A DNA stretch of 13,601 bases from Balneolia bacterium (GCA_003567135.1 PXAI01000036.1:1-13601), one strand, 5' to 3'; shown: positions 1-6,410, counted from the stretch's first letter. Numbers and translations: made by a program. The notes: generated by a model not told the origin, from the letters alone.

Positions 1-163
1 CAGGAGCATTGTCAATCTCATCAAATGCCTTGGAAGACCCGCCGTACTTGGCTGACAGCACTTTCGTGATCGCTGCGGTCAAGGTCGTCTTGCCGTGATC
101 TACGTGGCCGATCGTGCCTATATTTACGTGTGACTTCGAACGATCAAATGTTTCTTTAGCCAT
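1..163 (-). CDS. tuf: Elongation factor Tu, N-terminal part (partial)
   Basis: EF-Tu is the cytoplasmic GTPase that brings aminoacyl-tRNA to the ribosomal A site. Only the first 54 codons are present; the gene runs off the left edge. The translation begins MAKETFDRSKSHVNIGTIGH and continues with the G1/P-loop motif GHVDHGKT (about residues 19-26), then the start of the switch I region (KAFDEIDNAP), all diagnostic of EF-Tu. The ATG at 161-163 matches the family N-terminus and has an AGGGAA ribosome binding site 7 nt upstream. It lies 125 bp downstream of a four-tRNA cluster on the same strand and is most likely transcribed with it, since no convincing separate promoter or terminator is visible in between. 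Whether the genome has a second tuf copy cannot be told from here. Confidence 0.98.
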   Translation of the reverse strand, partial: MAKETFDRSKSHVNIGTIGHVDHGKTTLTAAITKVLSAKYGGSSKAFDEIDNAP

Positions 164-170
164 TGTTAAT

Positions 171-176
171 TTCCCT
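171..176 (-). promoter_or_regulatory. Ribosome binding site of tuf
   Basis: AGGGAA on the minus strand, 7 nt before the tuf ATG. It is notable because nearly all other protein genes in the window lack a recognisable Shine-Dalgarno sequence. Confidence 0.6.
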
Positions 177-288
177 GATTTTGAAATTATATGATTGTGG
201 TCAATAAGTTGTCGAATTTACCGGTTGGAGGCATCTTCGAAACCATATTTGTAATTAAAAATACTTTAGTAAATTGCGGATACCGGAG

Positions 289-360
<72 letters not shown>

Positions 361-370
361 ATACGCAGAG

Positions 371-443
371 AGCGGGCGACGGGACTCGAACCCGCAACAT
401 TCAGCTTGGAAGGCTGACACTCTACCAATTGAGTTACACCCGC
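371..443 (-). tRNA. tRNA-Gly (anticodon UCC)
   Basis: A 73-nt cloverleaf on the minus strand. The acceptor stem GCGGGTG/CGCCCGC has one U-G pair, the anticodon stem TCAGC/GCTGA encloses CTTCCAA (anticodon TCC, reading GGA and GGG), and the T arm is GCGGG-TTCGAGT-CCCGT. The discriminator is T, as usual for bacterial tRNA-Gly. CCA is not encoded. It is 10 nt from the downstream tRNA-Thr and occupies the glyT position of the conserved tRNA-tuf operon. Confidence 0.97.
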
Positions 444-459
444 TAACAGTATGGTAATG

Positions 460-541
460 TGGGGAGAGCAGGATTCGAACCTGCGAAGTCGAAGACAACA
501 GATTTACAGTCTGCCCCAGTTGGCCACTTTGGTATCTCCCC
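460..541 (-). tRNA. tRNA-Tyr (anticodon GUA)
   Basis: An 82-nt class II tRNA on the minus strand with a long variable arm. The acceptor stem is GGGGAGA/TCTCCCC, the anticodon loop CTGTAAA gives GTA (UAC/UAU codons), and the T arm is GCAGG-TTCGAAT-CCTGC. The discriminator is A, as expected for tRNA-Tyr. The GUN anticodon matters here: tRNA-Tyr(GUA) is one of the four substrates of the queuosine pathway whose enzyme QueA is encoded at 2534-3580. CCA is not encoded. Confidence 0.97.
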
Positions 542-569
542 AAATCACAAAAAATTAAAGAACTAATGG

Positions 570-642
570 AGCTGGTGATAGGACTCGAACCTACGACCGG
601 CGGTTTACAAAACCGCTGCTCTACCAACTGAGCTACACCAGC
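570..642 (-). tRNA. tRNA-Thr (anticodon UGU)
   Basis: A 73-nt cloverleaf on the minus strand. The acceptor stem is GCTGGTG/CACCAGC, the anticodon stem GCGGT/ACCGC encloses TTTGTAA (anticodon TGT, reading ACA and ACG), and the T arm is GTAGG-TTCGAGT-CCTAT. The discriminator is T and CCA is not encoded. It is the first gene of the tRNA-tuf unit, with its 5' end only about 14 nt from the -7 promoter element, so the primary transcript needs very little 5' trimming. It is equivalent in position and anticodon to E. coli thrU. Confidence 0.97.
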
Positions 643-655
643 ATTGCAAAGACCA

Positions 656-686
656 CAAAGTTAAGAAAAGCAACCTTGCCTGTCAA
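656..686 (-). promoter_or_regulatory. Bacteroidota-type promoter of the tRNA-tuf operon
   Basis: On the minus strand a perfect TTGACA (681-686) is followed after 17 nt by TAACTTTG (656-663), an exact match to the Bacteroidota -7 consensus TAnnTTTG. Counting from the TTG, the gap is 20 nt, the spacing known for the -33/-7 promoters of this phylum. Transcription would start near 649-650, just upstream of tRNA-Thr(UGU). The -33 element lies only 12 nt beyond the dedA stop codon. Confidence 0.8.
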
Positions 687-698
687 CCTGTATTTTAA

Positions 699-1355
699 TC
701 AATTTTCCACCTCATTTTGGTGCTCTCTCTTCTTTTTCTTTTTCAGCCAGTAGCGTATCAGTTTATACCCAATAAATACAATGATTAACCCGACAATGAC
801 GGATCCGTACACGTTCAGATAATATTGTATACTCGGCCAGTTCTCCTGAATGATCCACCCTATCCATATTAATATAAAGTTCCAGAGCAGCGCGCTGATG
901 GTTGCCGAGAGCATCGTGCGGTATGCGGGCGTACGGGATATTCCGGCTATAATGGAAATGATAGATCTGGTTCCTGCCAGAAACCTGTTAGCAAGAATTA
1001 CGCCCTGGCCCCAGCGCTGCATCCACGACTCCACCTTGTCCATATATTTATTATCAAAAAAGCGGAGGAACCAGAAACGGCTTCTGCGGTGGCGCAGTTC
1101 ATCGCCGAGTTTATACCCCAGATAGTACATCGTCATAAATCCTAAAACCGAACCGATTGTGGTAAGGGTAAGAATCCCCGAAAAACTTACGATCTGTTCT
1201 GCCGCAATGTAGCCGCCGAACACAACCAGAATATCTCCCGGGATAGGCGGGAGTACGTTTTCGGTATAGGCAATCAGCAGAAATACAACATAGATACCCA
1301 GAGCAGGCTGTACCCTGATCCAATCTACTATATCTAAGGTGTATTGTTCAATCAT
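699..1355 (-). CDS. DedA-family membrane protein (VTT domain)
   Basis: A 218-aa polytopic inner-membrane protein of the DedA/VTT (SNARE-associated) family. Members are flippases or transporters for phospholipids and undecaprenyl phosphate, and are linked to membrane potential, envelope integrity and antimicrobial resistance. The family signatures are visible: E32 with PPIPGD at 36-41 in the first re-entrant region, G72...Y78-GYKLGD, and RFLAGTR at 124-130 followed by G138. Hydrophobic segments lie near 18-50, 57-82, 115-140, 150-170 and 183-200. The protein ends in a lysine-rich cytoplasmic tail (KKKKKR, 205-210). The ATG is 4 nt after the ispDF stop codon, so translational coupling is likely. 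It is the last gene of the queA-ispDF-dedA run. The exact substrate cannot be read from the sequence. Confidence 0.9.
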   Translation of the reverse strand: MIEQYTLDIVDWIRVQPALGIYVVFLLIAYTENVLPPIPGDILVVFGGYIAAEQIVSFSGILTLTTIGSVLGFMTMYYLGYKLGDELRHRRSRFWFLRFFDNKYMDKVESWMQRWGQGVILANRFLAGTRSIISIIAGISRTPAYRTMLSATISALLWNFILIWIGWIIQENWPSIQYYLNVYGSVIVGLIIVFIGYKLIRYWLKKKKKREHQNEVEN

Positions 1356-1359
1356 TTAA

Positions 1360-2529
1360 TCAGTTGCCGGTTTCCACACTTAGTAATGCAATTGCCTGGC
1401 TGCTCATGCCCTCTTCACGACCCACAAATCCAATTTTTTCGGATGTGGTTGCCTTTACCGATACTCTCGATACATCCACCTTCAAATCTTCGGCGATGTT
1501 CTTGCGCATCATATCTATGTAATCCCGAAGTTTTGGCCGCTGCGCTACAACAGTTGCATCTATATTTATAACCTTCGCTTTTCGCTCCTCGAGCAGTTCA
1601 GCCGATCTGCGCAGTAAAACCCGGCTGTCTATGTTTTTATAGGATGCGTCGTTATCCGGAAAGTGCGCACCGATATCACCCAGTGCGAGTGCGCCGAGAA
1701 GCGCATCGATGACAGCGTGTATTAATACGTCTGCATCAGAATGACCATCCAGGCCTTTTTCAAACGGAATTTCAACGCCACCGAGAATAAGTTTGCGCCC
1801 TTCAGCGAGGCGGTGGATATCAAATCCGGTTCCGGTTCTGTATTCCAGCATGTTTTTAGATTTTAACACCGATTCAGCATACATAATATCGGCCGGATAC
1901 GTGATCTTAATATTAACGGGATCGCCTTCCACAAGCTTAACGCTGAAACCGGCCATTTCTGCGAGCGAAGCATCATCCGTACCAAACCAATTTTCTCTGG
2001 ATGCAATTCCGTAACTCTTAATTATAATGTCGCGGCTAAAAACCTGTGGTGTTAAGGCCTGCCAGATTTTTTCCCGGTCAAGCGTGGACTTCACCGTTTT
2101 ATCACCATCGGATTCTTTCAGCGTATTCGGGGATGGAACCGCGAGCAGCGCAGCGCCGGATTCCTCTGCTGCCTGAATTACATTTTTGATGTCCCCGACC
2201 GGAACCAGCGGGCGAACCGCATCGTGTACCGCGATCAGGTCAGCATCCCCCGTATGTTCAAGTGCGTTACGGATGGAATCGATTCTCTCTTTGCCGCCAT
2301 CACACAAAAGAATTTTTTTCGGATTTATGGGGATCAGCTTTTCAGCCAGCGGGCGCGTGTCATCTGAAAGCGGAATAACAATCTGCGTAATCTCCTCAAG
2401 TTCGAGGAATTTCTTGATGGTGTGCTCAATAACCGGAACACCGTGAATCGGTATAAACGGTTTGGGCACTTCAGATTTCATTCTGACTCCGCGGCCTGCA
2501 GCCGGCAGAATCACGGCAACAGACTTCAC
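1360..2529 (-). CDS. ispDF: Bifunctional IspD-IspF fusion enzyme of the MEP isoprenoid pathway
   Basis: One 389-aa protein joins two non-consecutive steps of the MEP pathway: IspD (MEP cytidylyltransferase, MEP + CTP to CDP-ME) and IspF (MECDP synthase, cyclising CDP-ME 2-phosphate with loss of CMP). The IspD half (about 1-225) has the nucleotide-binding loop LPAAGRGVRM (8-17), K23, DAVRP (103-107) and K208 in VNIKITYPAD. The IspF half (about 231-389) starts GTGFDIH, with metal ligands D237 and H239 plus H271 in DVLIHAVID, and the TTSEKIGFVGREEG region (361-374). All catalytic residues I can place are present in both halves. There is no internal stop or start that would split it. The start is GTG at 2527-2529, 4 nt after queA, without a visible Shine-Dalgarno sequence. 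The intermediate step, IspE, is not in the window. Confidence 0.96.
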   Translation of the reverse strand: MKSVAVILPAAGRGVRMKSEVPKPFIPIHGVPVIEHTIKKFLELEEITQIVIPLSDDTRPLAEKLIPINPKKILLCDGGKERIDSIRNALEHTGDADLIAVHDAVRPLVPVGDIKNVIQAAEESGAALLAVPSPNTLKESDGDKTVKSTLDREKIWQALTPQVFSRDIIIKSYGIASRENWFGTDDASLAEMAGFSVKLVEGDPVNIKITYPADIMYAESVLKSKNMLEYRTGTGFDIHRLAEGRKLILGGVEIPFEKGLDGHSDADVLIHAVIDALLGALALGDIGAHFPDNDASYKNIDSRVLLRRSAELLEERKAKVINIDATVVAQRPKLRDYIDMMRKNIAEDLKVDVSRVSVKATTSEKIGFVGREEGMSSQAIALLSVETGN

Positions 2530-2533
2530 AAAA

Positions 2534-3580
2534 TCAGAGGATTAGCATGGCATCACCAAATGAATACATTCCGTACTTCTCCTTAACCGCTTCTTCGTAA
2601 GCGTGCATCAGGAAATCAAACTCCACGAAAGCGGCCACGAGCATAAGCAGCGTAGATTCCGGCCTGTGGAAATTCGTAATCAGAGATTCGGTGATTTTAA
2701 AATCGTAAGGTGGATAGATGAATTTATCGGTCCAGCCAATTGCAGGTTTCAGGAACCCACTGGCCGTGATGCTGCTCTCAATGGCGCGAACTGAAGTTGT
2801 TCCGCAAACCACAACCTTATTCTTCTTGTTCTTCTTCACCTCGTTAATAATCTCAGCACTTTCCTCGGGAACATAGAAATATTCGGAATCCATACGGTGC
2901 TTGGTGAGGTCTTCCACTTCAACCGAGCGAAATGTTCCCCAGCCGATGTGCAGCGTTACCGGTGTAAGCCTTACGCCTTTTTTTTCAACTTTACCGATTA
3001 AGTCCTCGGTGAAGTGCATCGCAGCAGTAGGAGCCGCAACCGCGCCGCGTTCCTTGGCGAAAATTGTCTGATACTTTTCCTTATCCTCAGGAATCGGCTT
3101 TCTCTTTATATATGGGGGCAGCGGCATTTCACCGACTTTATCCAGCTTTTCGTAAAGCTCTTCGTTTGAACCATTGAAAAGGAAACGGATGGTGCGTCCG
3201 CGTGAGGTGGTGTTATCCACAACTTCAGCAACGAGATCTTCGCCGAAGTAGAGCTTATTTCCGATACGGATTTTTCGCGCCGGCTCAACAAGCACATCCC
3301 AAAGCATATTTTCAGGCTGAAGCTCGCGAAGCAAAAACACTTCGATGCTCGCATCGGTTTTTTCCTTCTTACCTTTCAGCCTTGCAGGGAATACCTTGGT
3401 ATTGTTGTAAACCATGCAATCCCCTTTATTGAAGTACTTATGGATGTCGCTGAACTTCTCATGGGTGATTTTTTTCTCGGCGCGGTTGATAACCATTAGC
3501 CGGGCTGAATCTCTTGGGTCTGCCGGATGAAGCGGTACTTTTATTTTATCAAATTCGTATTTAAAATCCGTCAGTTTCAT
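2534..3580 (-). CDS. queA: S-adenosylmethionine:tRNA ribosyltransferase-isomerase
   Basis: QueA transfers and isomerises the ribosyl part of SAM onto preQ1 at position 34 of GUN-anticodon tRNAs, giving epoxyqueuosine. The 348-aa length is normal. Family blocks in order: PRDSARLMV (22-30), YNNTKVFPARLKG (58-70), GEMPLPPYIKR (150-160), YQTIFA followed by GAVAAPTAAMHFT (170-191), HIGWGTFRSV (211-220), TTSVRAIES (261-269), TDKFIYPPYDFK (284-295), NFHRPESTLLMLVAAF (303-318) and YSFGDAMLIL at the end. The ATG at 3578-3580 gives the expected N-terminus; no Shine-Dalgarno sequence is seen. It is the first gene of the queA-ispDF-dedA run, with a promoter candidate at 3640-3668. A substrate tRNA, tRNA-Tyr(GUA), is encoded about 2 kb downstream on the same strand. 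Confidence 0.97.
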   Translation of the reverse strand: MKLTDFKYEFDKIKVPLHPADPRDSARLMVINRAEKKITHEKFSDIHKYFNKGDCMVYNNTKVFPARLKGKKEKTDASIEVFLLRELQPENMLWDVLVEPARKIRIGNKLYFGEDLVAEVVDNTTSRGRTIRFLFNGSNEELYEKLDKVGEMPLPPYIKRKPIPEDKEKYQTIFAKERGAVAAPTAAMHFTEDLIGKVEKKGVRLTPVTLHIGWGTFRSVEVEDLTKHRMDSEYFYVPEESAEIINEVKKNKKNKVVVCGTTSVRAIESSITASGFLKPAIGWTDKFIYPPYDFKITESLITNFHRPESTLLMLVAAFVEFDFLMHAYEEAVKEKYGMYSFGDAMLIL

Positions 3581-3639
3581 TTGAAATCCGTGTTAATGTA
3601 CTGGAAAAGCTTGAATTAATTCTTAATAAAAAGTCTCGT

Positions 3640-3668
3640 AATATAGGCTATTTAAGCGCCCGGAACAA
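3640..3668 (-). promoter_or_regulatory. Candidate promoter of the queA-ispDF-dedA operon
   Basis: On the minus strand TTGTTC (3663-3668) and TATATT (3640-3645) are separated by 17 nt. Measured from the TTG the gap is 20 nt, the same geometry as the tRNA-tuf promoter, although the -7 element here (TATATTAC) fits TAnnTTTG only in its first six positions. A start near 3633 would give a leader of about 50 nt. No preQ1-riboswitch-like fold was recognised in that leader. Confidence 0.5.
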
Positions 3669-3759
3669 GTAGCTGCCGGTACGGCAAATGTGCCACAAAC
3701 ATCGATTGGCCATACAATTTGAGATTCAGAACGGCGTTTTCCTGATGAAATCCGGATGA

Positions 3760-3788
3760 CGATCACATAGAACTGAACGCGATCACAT
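3760..3788. repeat. 9-bp direct repeat with 20-bp period, possible operator
   Basis: CGATCACAT occurs at 3760-3768 and again at 3780-3788, so the copies are exactly 20 bp apart, close to two helical turns. CGGATG (3753-3758) and CATCCG (3786-3791) form an additional inverted pair around them. The pair sits about 100-150 bp upstream of the queA start region and about 180 bp upstream of the 3969 gene. A two-site operator is possible, but two copies of 9 bp can also occur by chance. Confidence 0.35.
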
Positions 3789-3855
3789 CCGAATCTGTTT
3801 TTACTGATAAGTCCATTGCCCGATAACGTCATTTCCTGCGTTAAGGAGACGAAAA

Positions 3856-3894
3856 ATGAGTCAAAACGAAAGTAATAATTTCGTATCAATTTGA
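3856..3894 (+). CDS. Possible 12-codon leader peptide
   Basis: ATG at 3856 opens a 12-codon frame (MSQNESNNFVSI, stop TGA at 3892-3894). It is preceded by AAGGAG (3843-3848) at an ideal 7-nt distance, the strongest Shine-Dalgarno match in the window. Its stop overlaps the start of a second mini-ORF in a TGATG arrangement. It lies 74 nt upstream of the 175-aa secreted-protein gene, so it could be a leader or a small coupled peptide. Nothing about its sequence suggests a function, and a chance match is quite possible in a group of bacteria that makes little use of Shine-Dalgarno sequences. Confidence 0.2.
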   Translation: MSQNESNNFVSI

Positions 3895-3953
3895 TGCTTC
3901 AGGTATTGGTAAAATTCCGTTTTTTTTGGTACGTTATAGTCGTAAAACTTTAA
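3894..3953 (+). CDS. Possible 19-residue hydrophobic mini-ORF
   Basis: ATG at 3894 overlaps the stop of the preceding 12-codon frame (TGATG) and encodes MLQVLVKFRFFWYVIVVKL before TAA at 3951-3953. The product would be a short hydrophobic, basic, aromatic-rich peptide able to sit in a membrane. It ends 15 nt before the ATG of the 175-aa gene. Support is only its position and the coupled start; it may be a chance frame in AT-rich promoter DNA. Confidence 0.12.
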   Translation: MLQVLVKFRFFWYVIVVKL

Positions 3954-3968
3954 AATTGTTCTGAACAT

Positions 3969-4496
3969 ATGCGTTTCACTCTATTTACATTTGTACTCAG
4001 CCTGACGCTGGTTTTTACCGGCTTTTCTGATTCAGAAGCCCAGTTCCGCGATGACATCCCGTCAACGCTCGACAGAACCGGAACTATAATACAACCTGGC
4101 GAAGACGGAAATAACCGTCTTTTTGGTCTCGTTGACTTCCAGATGAACCACTCGTACGAAATGAATATGGGCACGTTTGGCGGCAACACGTACAATCAGA
4201 ACTACTACACCAACACGATGCATCTCTTCTTCAGTGAAAATCTGACAGGAAGGCTCGATCTGGCTGTAGCACACTCTCCGTTCGGAAATAATTTTGGCGG
4301 CAATGACAGCCCTCAGTTTTTTGTAAGAAACGCATCCCTGCATTACGATATTTCAGACAATACGCATATCAGTCTTCATTATCGTCAGATTCCGGCCGGT
4401 TCAATGTATATGCCCGGCATGATGCATGGTATGCACGGAATGCATTCACCTTACAGCCGCATGATGCAACGCAACCGCGGATGGTACGGGTACTAA
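3969..4496 (+). CDS. Secreted or outer-membrane protein with Met/His-rich tail, unknown function
   Basis: I do not recognise a named family for this 175-aa protein. Residues 1-24 form a clear Sec signal peptide: MRF, a hydrophobic core (LFTFVLSLTLVF), then FTGFSDSEA with likely cleavage before Q25. The mature part is rich in Asn, Gly, Phe and Tyr and has alternating polar/hydrophobic stretches, for example 75-104 and 115-141 (FFVRNASLHYDI, THISLHYRQI), that look like amphipathic beta-hairpins of an outer-membrane or periplasmic beta protein. The C-terminal part has GMMHGMHGMH at 150-159 and more Met at 146, 148, 165 and 166. It ends in aromatic residues (GWYGY), a terminal aromatic being common in outer-membrane barrels. 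Met/His clusters of this kind can bind copper, but that is speculation here. At about 150 mature residues it is short for a barrel. The next gene starts 43 nt downstream. Confidence 0.8.
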   Translation: MRFTLFTFVLSLTLVFTGFSDSEAQFRDDIPSTLDRTGTIIQPGEDGNNRLFGLVDFQMNHSYEMNMGTFGGNTYNQNYYTNTMHLFFSENLTGRLDLAVAHSPFGNNFGGNDSPQFFVRNASLHYDISDNTHISLHYRQIPAGSMYMPGMMHGMHGMHSPYSRMMQRNRGWYGY

Positions 4497-4539
4497 CCGA
4501 CGCTTTTTCTATGCTCCCTAACTCATCCCCGAATTTCTG

Positions 4540-4986
4540 ATGAGGAAATGGCTTGATTCCCCCCTGCTGATCAACGGGCTTCTCGGATTCCTGAGCATTT
4601 TGCTGATCGTTCTCCTGTTCGGTATTTTCATGCGCGTTTTTTATCCGCGTATTCAGCCCGACCGCACGGATATTGAAACGCATCTGATCAGCAACGTTAT
4701 ACAGATTGAGGTTTTAAACGGATGCGGCGTTGCCGGAATCGCAACCAGATTTACTGGCGCCCTGCGAAGAAGTGGTTTCGATGTGGTTGATTCGGGCAAT
4801 TTCGAGCGATTCGATATCGAAAATTCGATGGTGATTGACCGGAGTGGCAATATTGATAACGCAAGACGGGTTGCGCGCGCGCTGGGAATTTCAGAACAGT
4901 TTATAATACGTGAGGTTTCACCCGATTACTTTCTGGATGCATCAGTGGTGATCGGAGCAGATTTCGAAGACTTAAACATTAAATAA
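4540..4986 (+). CDS. Membrane-anchored LytR_C domain protein
   Basis: The 148-aa protein has one N-terminal transmembrane helix (about 11-33, GLLGFLSILLIVLLFGIFM) followed by a single extracytoplasmic LytR C-terminal-type domain (about 53-145). The signature is IEVLNGCGVAGIATRFT (56-72), then LRRSGFDVVDSGN and the second half NARRVARALGI (107-117). LytR_C normally sits at the end of LytR-CpsA-Psr cell-wall ligases; here the catalytic LCP domain is absent, so the protein cannot be such a ligase. Its role is unknown and may be envelope or peptidoglycan binding. The stop codon is 3 nt before the rsfS start, so the two are co-expressed. The ATG at 4540 puts two residues before the helix and is the natural start; no Shine-Dalgarno sequence is seen. 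Confidence 0.85.
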   Translation: MRKWLDSPLLINGLLGFLSILLIVLLFGIFMRVFYPRIQPDRTDIETHLISNVIQIEVLNGCGVAGIATRFTGALRRSGFDVVDSGNFERFDIENSMVIDRSGNIDNARRVARALGISEQFIIREVSPDYFLDASVVIGADFEDLNIK

Positions 4987-4989
4987 CAT

Positions 4990-5394
4990 ATGGTTCAAAA
5001 AGCCGACGTACCTGATAACAAAAAAAACAACTTCACCGAAGAAGATCCCGGTGAGCTTTTCAAAACAATCGTCAATACGCTTATTGAGAGAAAGGGAGAG
5101 CAGGTCACACATCTCGATCTGCGCGAAATAACCACACTGGCTGATCATTTCATCATCTGTAACGGACTTTCAGAAACGCACGTTAAAAGCCTTGCGGACG
5201 AAGTATCCGAAAAAACGCGGGAAACCGTCGGTGAAAAACCGTGGCGTAAAGAAGGACTCGAAACGCGCCGCTGGATTGTGCTCGATTTTGTGAATATCGT
5301 GGTTCACATCTTCCGTGAGGAAACCCGCGAACACTACGCGCTCGAAAAAATGTGGAGCGACGCCCCCCGAAAAAATTTCGATAAAGAAATCTGA
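4990..5394 (+). CDS. rsfS: Ribosome silencing factor RsfS
   Basis: RsfS (RsfA/YbeB/Iojap family) binds protein uL14 on the 50S subunit and blocks joining with 30S during starvation or stationary phase. The 134-aa protein carries the family pattern: LDLREITTLADHFIICNGLS (43-62), then THVKSLADEV, KEGLETRRWIVLDFVNIVVHIF (90-111) and REHYALEKMWSDAP (116-129). The roughly 20 residues before the domain are charged and poorly conserved. The ATG is 3 nt after the LytR_C stop, so coupling is likely. In many Bacteroidota I would expect ftsH to follow rsfS; here a 2-hydroxyacid dehydrogenase follows after 41 nt instead. Confidence 0.95.
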   Translation: MVQKADVPDNKKNNFTEEDPGELFKTIVNTLIERKGEQVTHLDLREITTLADHFIICNGLSETHVKSLADEVSEKTRETVGEKPWRKEGLETRRWIVLDFVNIVVHIFREETREHYALEKMWSDAPRKNFDKEI

Positions 5395-5435
5395 TCCCGA
5401 ATATCTGATCTTCTCATAAATCCGGCCTGCCGATC

Positions 5436-6410
5436 ATGAAAAACAAACCCTCCGTTTTATTAACCGAGCCTGTTTTTCCTGATGTAATCGACTTACTGGA
5501 AAAATATTTCGACCTGACCACCGGCAAACGCGGCACATTCGATAGTGAATCTGCCCTTAAAGATGCCTCCGCCCGCTATGACGGCATGCTCACGATGCTT
5601 TCAAATCCCGTGACGGAAGACGTAATCCGCGCAGGAATTCCCCGACTCAAGATAATCGCCAATCACGCCGTTGGGTTTAACAATATTGATATTAAGGCGG
5701 CCAAAAAGCACGGCGTACGCATCGCAAATACGCCGGATGTGCTTACCGAAACTACTGCCGACGGCACCCTTGCGCTGATGCTCGCAACAGCACGTCGCCT
5801 GAATGAGGCCGAGCGATCGCTAAGATCCGGCGAATTTGACGGATGGAACCCAACCCGATTTATCGGGATGGATTTTCAGGGAAAAACGCTGGGGATAATT
5901 GGTATGGGAAGGATCGGCCGGAGCCTTGCACAAAAAGCATCGGCGATCGGGTTTAAAATCGCCTATCACAATCGCAGCCGTCTAAGCGCGGATGATGAAA
6001 AATCCCTGAACGCAAAATATATCTCAACGGTCGATGAAATTGCGCGGATCTCGGATATCCTCTCTGCAAACTGTCCGCTGACGCCGGAAACGCACCATCT
6101 CATTAACAAAGATATTTTTGATATGATGCAGCCGCACGCAATTCTGATCAACACTTCACGCGGACCGGTTGTGGATGAAGCCGCGCTGGCCGACGCGCTG
6201 CACACTGGAAAAATCGGCGGTGCCGGAGTTGATGTATATGAAAAGGAACCGGAAGTTCATCCTGATCTGCTTACAGCCCCAAACTGTATGCTATTGCCGC
6301 ATATCACCAGCGCAACTGCCGAAACCCGTCGGGAAATGGGCATGATGGCCGCCGGCGCGCTAATTAAGGTGCTAACCGGCGAGGATCATTTTTGTAACTT
6401 TGTGGTTTAA
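5436..6410 (+). CDS. D-2-hydroxyacid dehydrogenase (glyoxylate/hydroxypyruvate reductase type)
   Basis: The 324-aa cytoplasmic NAD(P)-dependent enzyme probably reduces glyoxylate or hydroxypyruvate to glycolate or D-glycerate. The order is an N-terminal substrate-domain part (1-100), a Rossmann domain (about 101-290), and a return to the substrate domain. Key residues are NHAVGFNNID (76-85), the dinucleotide loop GMGRIG (156-161), R242 in INTSRGPVVDE, E271 in DVYEKEP and H289 in LPHITSAT, which form the family's Arg-Glu-His catalytic set. After the second beta strand the sequence is HNRSR (178-182); a basic residue there suggests preference for NADPH. VGFNN with ETTADG (105-110) fits the glyoxylate/hydroxypyruvate reductase branch better than 3-phosphoglycerate dehydrogenase, which is usually longer. 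The exact substrate is uncertain. Confidence 0.92.
   Translation: MKNKPSVLLTEPVFPDVIDLLEKYFDLTTGKRGTFDSESALKDASARYDGMLTMLSNPVTEDVIRAGIPRLKIIANHAVGFNNIDIKAAKKHGVRIANTPDVLTETTADGTLALMLATARRLNEAERSLRSGEFDGWNPTRFIGMDFQGKTLGIIGMGRIGRSLAQKASAIGFKIAYHNRSRLSADDEKSLNAKYISTVDEIARISDILSANCPLTPETHHLINKDIFDMMQPHAILINTSRGPVVDEAALADALHTGKIGGAGVDVYEKEPEVHPDLLTAPNCMLLPHITSATAETRREMGMMAAGALIKVLTGEDHFCNFVV

Larger units (their letters stand above)
3581..3968. other. 388-bp divergent intergenic region
   Basis: This gap lies between queA (minus) and the 3969 gene (plus). It holds the queA promoter candidate, a 9-bp direct repeat (3760-3788), and two overlapping mini-ORFs (3856-3894 and 3894-3953). AT content rises towards the right end. 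The promoter of the plus-strand gene is unclear: the best candidates are TAAAATTG at 3951-3958, one mismatch from TAnnTTTG, and TACGTTAT at 3930-3937. A longer open frame on the minus strand (3623-3889) has no recognisable family and unconvincing composition; I treat it as chance. Confidence 0.6.

Noticed and set aside
3581..3640. Possible preQ1 riboswitch in the queA leader
   Set aside because: The roughly 50-nt leader is AT-rich and shows no hairpin with the A-rich tail and ribosome-binding-site pairing expected of preQ1 riboswitches.
3623..3889. 88-codon minus-strand open frame in the divergent gap
   Set aside because: It covers the queA promoter candidate and the direct repeats, has no recognisable family or start signal, and its composition looks random.
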